Made by a program: the position numbers and the translations under genes. A stretch of 64,000 nt of DNA, from contig ML976698.1 in assembly GCA_010015655.1 (NCBI GenBank), forward strand, positions 515,885-579,884. Direction: 5' to 3'. The DNA comes from Bimuria novae-zelandiae CBS 107.79 (lineage: Eukaryota > Ascomycota > Dothideomycetes > Pleosporales > Didymosphaeriaceae). Within the stretch, counting starts at the first letter, position 1; each line of letters opens with the position of its first letter. Under the pieces are notes generated by a model. The model was not told the DNA's origin. It ran no database searches and saw nothing but the letters and a program-made list of their open reading frames with translations. Positions 56,365 to 64,000 of the stretch are shown here, in pieces.

Positions 56365-58020
56365 TTGACGACACACCTGCTCAGCACTTTCACCACGCAC
56401 ATCAGCAAGCTGTTCCTCATCGTGGCAGCCACGAGCTCGTTTGCGCCCGTGTCCGCCTACTTCCGCATGTCCTGTCCAGGACGCTTGGTGCGAGAGCGGC
56501 TAGGTACGCAATACCGCATTCTTGGGATCCTCGGGGTCTCGTCTCTGCTGGAATACTGACCTCTCAGATCCGGTCGTCAACCCCGGAGGTATCTCGAGCC
56601 ATGTTCATACTATCTTCGGCGGCTCTGCCTTCGGTCTGTTGATGGACTACGACCAAACGCAGCAGTCCAAGTGCTCGTCCTGCACCATCAAAGAGGACTT
56701 GTCGAACCAGTACGTGCTCTCACCGCCCTTCATGTGTCCATTAGACGTAGACTGGCCGTGCTCTTCAGCTAGACACCGCAACTCTACTACCGTGCTGAAA
56801 ACGGGTCTTTCATAACCGTGCCTGTCGTAGGCAACGGCGATGATTCCGACGCGGGCATGGCCGTCTACTACCTTCAGCGGCCAGGCCCAGGCGAGAAAGT
56901 CGAAAACCTCCTCGCCTTCCCCAGCGGCTTCAGAATGCTCACGGGTAACATGTGGAAACGCAACTTCACGGGCGGTCTGGATGCCAAGGCGGTGAGCTTC
57001 AACTGTGTTGGAGTGAACCAGCCAGAGACGAACGCGATGCCGAACTACAGCTGTCCCCATGGGCTGCGCGCTCAGATCTTCTTCCCCATCTGCTGGAATG
57101 GGCAAGATCTCGATTCCCCGGATCATAGGTGAGTGCCTGCGAGGCGTTTTGGCGTGGTAAGAGTGGCGAGGCTGACGAGCGCCAGGTCGCACATGTCCTA
57201 TTTCAACGGCACCGAGTACAACACTGGCGTCTGTCCGTCTACGCATCCCAAGCACATGATTTCCCTTTTCTACGAGGTCCTCTACGACACCAACCGCTTC
57301 AAGTACATGTGGTACGACGTTCCCGGCCGACCGGCCGGCTCCCATCCATTCGTCTTCTCGACGGGCGACGCGACCAGATATGGATTCCACGCCGACTTCG
57401 TGAACGGGTGGGACATTGATGTCTTGCAGCGCGCGACCACGAACTGCACATCCGAATCCGGTGTCGTGGCTGATTGCCATGAGGTAACGGAGTTCTCGTA
57501 CGACGAGTGCAATGCATGCAAGCTGCCGCCGGTCGTGGATGAAAAAGTAAATGGGTGGCTGAACGCACTGCTGGGTTGTAATCCTGTCACATATGGACCT
57601 GCACAGGCTCAGCCGGTGAACTGTCCGACTACGCCGATCAGCGCACCAGTTAAGAACTATGTCGACTTCACCACGTCTCGAGGATGGCGGTATGCGGGAT
57701 GTGCATCGGATCGGATTGTCGACCGTACGTTGAGTGGGAGGCAGACGTATGCGGCTGACATGACGATCAAGAAGTGTATCGGCTTCTGCTCTGGGCCTGG
57801 GACTGCGTACGCATATGCTGGAGTCGAGTATGGCAAAGAGTGCTTTTGCGGTAACCAGCCGTTTGATGCTTCGAGGGCGGCTCAGCCAGGCATCTATGGG
57901 AACTGCGCAATGAAGTGTACCGGGAACGAGACGGAAACCTGCGGTGGACCTAGTGCTCTGTCGCTGTATCAGAAGTGCAGCGGCAGTTGCGAGAACTATG
58001 TGTTTGAGCAGTTCCCCTAG
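56365..58020 (+). CDS. Secreted DUF1996 + WSC protein, possibly broken
   Basis: A secreted protein of unknown function with a DUF1996 domain and a C-terminal WSC domain; such fungal proteins are thought to bind polysaccharide. Exons: up to 56513, 56568-56709 or -56712, 56773-57128, and 57186-58020. The head holds a signal-like stretch (KLFLIVAATSSFAPVSA), then YFRMSCPGRL and DPVVNPGGISSHVHTIFGG, PQLYYRAENGSF, LRAQIFFPICWNG, DFVNGWDIDVLQ. The WSC part begins WRYAGCASDR and ends ETCGGPSALSLYQKC. Two faults: no ATG in frame before the signal stretch (only TTG at 56365), and at the second junction the best donor (GTACGT) and acceptor (TTCAG) give a TAG where the family has Trp (YWTPQLYY). Using donor GTGCTC and acceptor CTAG keeps the frame but drops that Trp. 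Confidence 0.68.
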
Positions 58021-58102
58021 GCGGAGAGGCCTCGAGTTTTCACCCTTCGTTAGTTCGTATGTATCTGCTTCGTGTTTGAGTTTTGGTCAGGTCGAGCAGC
58101 CT

Positions 58103-58350
58103 GCTGTACATTCACTTAGTACTTTACAAATCATCACTGGGAGGGGAAGCCGCGACCCTCCATTCTTCTGACCTCGCCTGCGAAGAATGACACCGGATCT
58201 GCATTCCAATATCCAGGTCTTTCGCGTGAATTTATCTCTAGACTTCGTAGTTACTCCTACACGTAACCGTAATCACTCTGGAGTAGTGAGCTGTACATTT
58301 GCTTAGTACCTTATCATGGTCAGCTTGAGAGGAAGTCGCGACCATCATCT
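58103..58350 (+). repeat. Degenerate direct repeat pair
   Basis: Copy 1 (58103-58170) and copy 2 (58290-58350) share GCTGTACATT, CTTAGTAC and GAGGGGAAGCCGCGACC / GAGAGGAAGTCGCGACC. They lie just downstream of the DUF1996 gene. Confidence 0.6.
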
Positions 58351-58973
58351 ATCACGTGCCAAAGCTGATCGATATTTTCAAGGTGATCCCACCAACGGAC
58401 GGGTCCAGTACGACCAGGGAACTCGCTCCGCGGGCCGGCCTGGTCTCCAGGCTCTTATCAAGTGACTACATCATCAATGGTCATGGCCTTACGGCTTACA
58501 GGACGTCAGTCCCATGCATCCCAACGGTGCGCATCTCCGGGCTCGTATATCACGATGGGTGACACAGCAGCAGAGGCGCGTTATCGAATCGCACATGGCC
58601 GTGACTTGGCAGGAACACGAGGGGAGATAGATGAGGTGGAATTAACGGGCGACGGCGGGCTGCTGATCGGTGCGGCAGACGCTGCCGTGTAGCTGCATCG
58701 GGCACGACTTGTGCTTAGGTGCAGCGGGAATGCTGTGGCAGCAATGGCATGTGAACACCAGGGACAGCACCAGCGTTTAGCCGGGCGGTCGGTCGGTCGG
58801 TCAGCAGCGAGCATTAGCAGAGTACTGTAATTTTGCAAGCAGACGCGCGTGTGTGCAGATTTGAGAGCTTTGTAGTTGGCGTGGGCGGTGGGGATACAAG
58901 CGTCGCCGCTGTCGTGAGACGTCCGTCGTCGGTTTCTATGGAACCAAACGTCCAGAACACACCAAGATTCGTA

Positions 58974-58994
58974 CCCCCCCCCCCCCCCCCCCCC
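58974..58994. repeat. Poly-C homopolymer, 21 bases
   Basis: An uninterrupted run of C. Length in the assembly is unreliable for such runs. Confidence 0.9.
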
Positions 58995-59566
58995 ACCTTA
59001 GTCAGCCCAAAGGCCCCCCGCTATCCCGAACTGTGCGGCACACGCCGGTCTTTCACGGTTTTGACCGAGGCTTTGCTAGGGTGTCGGGCGGGTCAGGTAG
59101 GAGAAACACCAAGAGAGAGCCCCTCCGCCCGCGCGCATGCAGACGTCGTCTGTCCAAGTCTGCGCCGGATCAAAGGCTCCTCAGCCCACAATTGCTACTT
59201 CTGCGTTGACCCTGCAACAGCTATCCACGTGAGCCCGTCTGCGCCCGATCCTCCACCTCCCGGCTCGGCACAGGAGTCAGAGGCACCAGGTACATCAGCC
59301 CCCCGCCAGCGAGTCCGGTGACCGCCCCATTCACCAGTGTTCTTCCGGATGCGTCATCAGCAGGCTTCAGGTACGCAACTCCACAGCGCAATGGCGGCAG
59401 CCTGCTCCCTCGCCGCCAAAGGCAACTGACACGCGCGCAGAACTGCCTGTCCGCCGCCGCATGCGCCCTAGTCGCTCTGTCGCATATACCACATCCTGAA
59501 GGCCATTCGCCGCCAACCCATCCCGTGATCCCGTCATCCGTCTGCGCCCAGCTATCCGCGCAGCAA

Positions 59567-61091
59567 ATGCTGCACGTCGACCCGCGCCTGGTCGAGGTCC
59601 CAGGCTGCTCGACGGAGCAACTAGAGAGCCTCGCCCGCAGCATTGAGGACAAGAAGAAGCGCCTCGAGGCAGACATCAATGCGTACATGAGGCACAAGCA
59701 GCATGAGCTGCAACTCTTCCAACAAGAAGTATGCAAAAAGTGCCGACGTCTGCTAGCGAGACAATGATTGGGCTAACGGGGTTGGTTAGCTCATAGCACA
59801 GTACCGTGAAACGGAATGCGGCGAGACCCAGAATCCCGCGAACAGAAGCAGCCACCCTCCAGACTCGCAAAAGTCAGCCAAACCCGCCGACTGTGCGCTG
59901 CCCTCGCCACACCAGTCTCCCGAGATACCTGTCGAGGTGAAGCGCGAGGAAAAGGCGAAGCGGACCAAGGTCCATAAGCGAGAGAGGGAGCTGTTCGGCT
60001 TGGTGACTCCGATTTTTCTGCCGTTGCTTGACGCCAGCGACACCTCCAAGGACAGGGAGAAGAAGAAGCGGCAGAAGAAGGAGGAGGACACCGACGAGAA
60101 CTCTTCACCCAAACGTGCCGATTTGGGATCCTCGGGTGCTGAACAGAATCAAGAGGACATAGGTTCCTCAAGCAAGCGCAGCGAACAGGCCGAGATGGAG
60201 GTGGTAAGCAGTCCTCCGCTGAAGGACGGCCAGAGGGAGACGCAGCAGTCAGACCTGGCGAAGAAAACAAAACGGCCCGCGATCAAAAAATCCTCTCTGC
60301 GACACAGCGGCGAAAAGCGAAGACGGAAACGTGTGAGTCTGGTCATAGACGGCCAGACCGTCTTGCCAGCCGACCAGGTCACTCAACCACAGCTCATGTC
60401 TCCCAGCGAGACGACAACGTCCAGCGCCTCCAACTCTACTGTCTCCCTGGAAGACACCTTAGACCCGCGCCTCCGAGGTCCCGAAAATGCGCCCGCCCAC
60501 TCCCACAACGACCTCATGCATCATAGTCTCGACCTCGAGTCACCCCTCCTAAGTGACTCACCCACGAAGCACACCGGCCACACCCTCCCCGGCTCGCCCG
60601 CCCACTCGCCAATGTACGAATCCCCACCCTCACACTCCCACCTCGAATACGAGCCCCCGCAAGCCACCACACGCACGTACCTCGACCCCACGCCGCCCCA
60701 CAACCCCACCGCCATCCCCCGCTACGCGTCTACAGCACCCATCTACGCCAACGCGCCTAAGCTCGCCGATGAGCCTGAAGAAGAGTTCAGCACGTACGTC
60801 GGTGGCATCTCGGGCTCGGGCATCGATGATATGGACCAGACGGGCAGTCTCGGGTACCCCAGCAGCGTCGGTGCGAGCTACATGGAGAGTTACATGGCGA
60901 GCCGGCCGCTGAGCGTGCGGATGGCGGCCGCGGAGAAGGCAGGGCTCGGCGAGGAGGAGACGAGGAAGCTGTTTCAGGGGAACGATCGGGCGGGCGGGAT
61001 GGATGTAGAGGATGATGGAGACGCAAGAGATGTGCAGCGGGGGAGGGACGACGATGATATGGAGATTATGGGGAGTATGGAGGATTTTTGA
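59567..61091 (+). CDS. Unknown fungal protein, coiled coil plus basic and disordered tail
   Basis: I cannot assign a function. Exons 59567-59728 and 59790-61091 (61-nt intron, branch GGCTAAC, acceptor GGTTAG) give 487 residues. The N-terminus is MLHVDPRLVEVPGC followed by a helix, EQLESLARSIEDKKKRLEADI, that continues over the splice junction (QLFQQE joined to LIAQYRETECG). Then come strongly basic segments (KREEKAKRTKVHKRERELFG near 103-122, KKTKRP, GEKRRRKR), likely nuclear signals, and a long Pro/Ser/His-rich disordered part. The end is acidic (MEIMGSMEDF). The conserved-looking helix and LFGLVTPIFLPLL stretch suggest a real gene; the ATG at 59567 is the first one near the conserved start. 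Confidence 0.7.
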
Positions 61092-61841
61092 ACGATGAAG
61101 AAAGAGAGAGGCGCGAGCTTGAAAGAGGCGACGACGACGTAATAGGCAGATGAGGGATGTGTAGACCATGGGGGGAGACTAGGCTAAAGCTCCCTCTTCG
61201 CATTTAGTCGGACCACGGTGGGGATGCACCTGCATTCACCCTGGCACCGTGCGTGCTTTGGGTCAAGCCCGAGCTTTCTGTTATTTGGTGTTGGCGTAAT
61301 CGCGTGCGGACGGATGGGTGTACCTGCAGCTGTGTATGTGTGTTGGTGCATCAACATTGAGGATACAATATGTACATATCAAAGACGAGCAAACGCAAAT
61401 AATAATACGTGAACATGCCAATCAGTCAATCTGTCTGGGCGGGAAAGTGAAACATGTGTACTGTCTCATCCGGCAGGGACATGTCAGCTTACCATAATAT
61501 AGGATCAATAGGGCTTTCAATCGTGTTCACCATGCCCGTGACCATGTCTATAACAGCGCAGTGGGTGCAAATGAAGTACGGAGGTCATGGATTTTTGTTA
61601 ATAGCCTAACCTAGGCTAGTCCATCTATGTAAATATGTAAAAGCACCGCGAGGTGGCTACGGGTATCGTCCTCATCCGGGGACGTGTATACCCAACTTCG
61701 ATTCATCCAATAGACCAGTGCCGTGGTCGTTCCAAACGCCGTTTTCCCATAACAATGCCGTGTCAGAGCCAAATAATATCATCTGGAAGCATTACGCCCG
61801 TGTTCGTCCTCCTCCTCGTCTCCTTTTGGCCGCAGCGCTTG
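61092..61841. other. Intergenic between convergent genes
   Basis: Contains the 3' ends of two genes. Nothing else is recognised. Confidence 0.4.
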
Positions 61842-62570
61842 CTAAGCCTGGCCCAAAGGTGCGCCCATGTTCATCTTTGGCTTCTTCAATATGACGCCGT
61901 CGACCACTTCGACGGTGTCGCTAGGATTCCTCTGGCTCCCTCTAGACGCTTTCCGGCTCAGGGGCGCGGCGTCATCTTCGTGGTCAGGCTCGGGCTCGCT
62001 ATCGCCGCTACGGAGCGTCGTGCGTTCCTGTTGCAAGGCCAGCTTCTCCAGCTCCTGGGCGAGGACGTGCAGCGGAATGGTCTCCTCTGTGCCATCGCCT
62101 GGCTGGGGCGGCAGTGTCAGCGGACCACTGAGGCCCTCGTCGCCGGGGCTTGCAGGCCCTTCGCTGGGTGGGAGTGGGCTCATGGCGCGCGGTATGATGG
62201 GCGTGTGGCCGGCGTGGAGTTTGTTCGCGGCAGGTAGGGGCGACATGACTGCCTCTGTGGGCGGTGGTGATAGAGGGTTCTCGTTGCCGATGCTCAAGGC
62301 TGGCAGGGAGATGCGGGCGATCATGGGCGGGCGCGATTTGCGCTTGAGGAGCATGCTCGGCCGTAGATTGGTTGCGAGCTGGTCGTCCTGGTACGGCTTC
62401 ACAGGTGCGTCTTGGGTAGGAAACTGCGTCTTATCGAGGGCCATGTCGTCGGGCGGAGTGGGTGTTTCGATGGGAGCTTGCGGCTTCTTGAGGGCCAGCG
62501 GTACCGGAGCTGCGTCTTCGCAGAGGCCTGCGATCTCCGTTTGGCAGCCGCAGTCGACGTAAATGACCAT
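61842..62570 (-). CDS. Unknown Pro/Ser-rich fungal protein
   Basis: A 242-residue single-exon product from the ATG at 62570. It starts MVIYVDCGCQTEIAGLCEDA, then is disordered (SPLPAANKLHAGHTPIIPRAMSPLPPSEGP). Near 165-180 it has a helix, LHVLAQELEKLALQQERTTL, and the end VEVVDGVILKKPKMNMGAP looks like a conserved tail. No domain is recognised and no function can be proposed. Regular codon use over its full length supports it as a gene. Confidence 0.55.
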   Translation of the reverse strand: MVIYVDCGCQTEIAGLCEDAAPVPLALKKPQAPIETPTPPDDMALDKTQFPTQDAPVKPYQDDQLATNLRPSMLLKRKSRPPMIARISLPALSIGNENPLSPPPTEAVMSPLPAANKLHAGHTPIIPRAMSPLPPSEGPASPGDEGLSGPLTLPPQPGDGTEETIPLHVLAQELEKLALQQERTTLRSGDSEPEPDHEDDAAPLSRKASRGSQRNPSDTVEVVDGVILKKPKMNMGAPLGQA

Positions 62571-63769
62571 CTTGTGACGGCTCGATGGCGCACTACACGG
62601 AGCTACCAGGGACCGTGTACGATGGGCGTACGGCTATTGCAGTGTGGAGGTGGGTGATTGGAGCCGCAGTGCGGGAGCGATACAGGTGCGCGTGCGGCGG
62701 TTTGCGTGAACAGCGAGCGACGGGTTACTCAATCGGATCTGGGGCGGGGTGTAGCTATGCAAACTGGATTGAGTGGTAGTTGGGGGTATCACTGTGAAGG
62801 TTTTTCTACGTTAAATGGGGACTTCTAGCGGCGCGACGGGCGTGTCAACGTGCGGTGAGAGGGAAGGTGCCTCCGAACGGTGTGACGACGTCATCAGTGA
62901 TGTGCATCTTCGATGATGTTGTGCCTGATCGATGCCGATCGCTTGCATCAAAATGCTACGACAGCCGCTGCACACGTGGGCGTCCGGCAGCCGTTCTCTT
63001 TTTGAAACAGGTGTTCCATTGTTCATAGGCATGTGATTGTTGTCCCTGGATTCAACACCTGGCGACGCAACTGCCAGCACCGGCTAAGCCAAATACAGCC
63101 CGTACAATTCATCCGATCGACGTTGTACACAGAACGACACGTTTCCTAAGGATCTATCGTCTGCTGCTCTGCGGGTGGGTGATTTCCAAACCCGTCGTAT
63201 AGAGGACATGCCATTCCCTTTCTTACCCCGCTAGTTCCCCTGCAGTACGAGCTGTACGATCGATCCTCATTAGAAGAAGCACTGGCTGCGACAACTATCT
63301 TGCAAATCAAAGCGGTACGAATATTACCCTGTACATCGACGTTTGACCTTCAGGTGGAAGGCGTGAGGCTGCTTGATGCCGTTGACAACTGCTATTGGGC
63401 GGGAAGATGCTCAACCACAAAACCGCCCCCGCGCTATTCGGGCTTCGGTGACTACGCCGCAGTATCACAGTGAGACTACCAAAAAGATTTGTACTGACAT
63501 ACCGAGCGACGAGGCGTTCATAAGCAGCGTTGCTTGATCTACTTGTATAGTTTGTGTCTCCATCTGCTCCAACACCAATATCAATTCCGAGCTGTTCCGC
63601 TGTGTTTCAGTGTTACTAAACTACGCTTGCCTAGTGGGAATTATTTCGACGTCAGCTCTAGAGCACTTCAGTGGCGGCCTAACAGCAACACCAGAGAATA
63701 TATCGGCAACACAGATTTCTGGCATCGAAACCTTTTTAAAGCAAAAAGAGCTCGGAAGGCATAAGTACG
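62571..63769. other. Intergenic
   Basis: About 1.2 kb with no recognisable gene. The last part should include the promoter of the hydrolase gene at the window edge. Confidence 0.4.
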
Positions 63770-64000
63770 ATGCTGGAAGCCAAGTTTTCAGGCTCCTCTG
63801 AAGAGGCCTTGCCTCCGTTCCCAGATCCAGAGGTTTCCTCCATCACCCTCGAGGGGAAACCGGGGGCCAGGATAGCCTACACGTACTATCCTGCATCAGC
63901 CTCCAAGCCGAGCCACCTGAACCCTTTCTCGAAGTCACTAGTCGTCTTCCTCAATGGCATGGTGCAACCACGTGCGTCCTGGAACGCCGCAATCAATATC
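63770..64000 (+). CDS. Alpha/beta hydrolase, 5' part (runs off the window)
   Basis: The first 77 codons of a likely alpha/beta hydrolase. The frame opens with ATG at 63770 (MLEAKFSGSSEEALPPFPDP), then a beta-strand pair, ITLEGKPGARIAYTYYP, and LVVFLNGMVQPRASWNAAI, which matches the strand-turn with the oxyanion-hole region of this fold (LVFLHG-like). The nucleophile elbow and the rest lie outside the window, so the subfamily cannot be given. Confidence 0.65.
   Translation, partial: MLEAKFSGSSEEALPPFPDPEVSSITLEGKPGARIAYTYYPASASKPSHLNPFSKSLVVFLNGMVQPRASWNAAINI

Larger units (their letters stand above)
58021..59566. other. Intergenic with a duplicated segment and poly-C run
   Basis: About 1.5 kb. 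A degenerate direct repeat of about 65 bp occupies 58103-58170 and 58290-58350. GGTCGGTCGGTCGGTC lies near 58788 and a run of 21 C at 58974-58994. The region 59318-59566 is open in the frame of the next gene but has no ATG and no conserved features, so I treat it as leader. Confidence 0.5.

Noticed and set aside
61867..62562. A 231-codon plus-strand frame opposite the unknown Pro/Ser-rich gene
   Set aside because: It is the antisense shadow of the minus-strand frame; the minus strand has an ATG start and more protein-like ends.
1..64000. CRISPR arrays, rRNA genes, tRNA genes and secondary-metabolite cluster genes
   Set aside because: None seen. There are no regular spacer repeats, no rRNA or tRNA-like segments apart from the primer sites, and no PKS, NRPS or terpene synthase motifs.

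Overview
The window looks like nuclear DNA of a filamentous ascomycete (Pezizomycotina; a Dothideomycete is my guess, not proven). The evidence is short introns of about 45-75 nt with CTAAC-type branch sites, single-gene transcription units, fungus-specific families (WSC sensor, DUF1996, ApsA/Num1, Atg33-like), and a large AT-rich block whose transposons are littered with TAG/TAA stops, as expected from repeat-induced point mutation (RIP).

Layout. Positions 1-225 are the edge of an AT-rich repeat. From about 760 to 2,490 lies the most unusual part: six diverged tandem modules, each with five short boxes at fixed spacing (AGACGGTCG, TATAAAAGC, TTGACTAAAA with a hairpin, ATGTCTAAAAA, GATGATG..TC..CACC), separated by unconstrained linkers. 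From 2,665 to 9,007 are a NOSIP-like RING protein, tafazzin, NC2-alpha and a secreted SGNH hydrolase. From 9,613 to 23,329 is a three-level nested transposon: a hAT element (15-bp terminal inverted repeats, 8-bp target duplication) holding a Copia element (261-bp LTRs), which itself holds a second Copia element (180-bp LTRs). Each level has an intact target duplication, so insertion order is clear. Both Copia elements appear to be primed by half-tRNAs.

From 23,439 to 25,765, next to the transposon, are broken genes. From 26,364 to 64,000 is a normal gene-dense region: an Atg33-like protein and peroxisomal dienoyl-CoA reductase (divergent pair), a WSC cell-wall sensor, an ArfGAP with a GC-AG intron, a secreted valine/threonine-repeat protein, an MDR oxidoreductase cut by a sequence gap, mL46 and CCT8 (divergent pair), Isy1, the 1,954-residue cortical protein ApsA/Num1 and Cwc24 (divergent pair), a DUF1996/WSC protein that may be broken, two unknown proteins and the start of an alpha/beta hydrolase.

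The genes form no evident cluster or pathway. Most are conserved housekeeping genes: splicing (Isy1, Cwc24), organelle maintenance (tafazzin, Atg33-like, Sps19, mL46), chaperonin, trafficking and wall sensing. Exon structures were deduced by eye; each complete spliced model given here has a length divisible by three and keeps the family motifs in frame.
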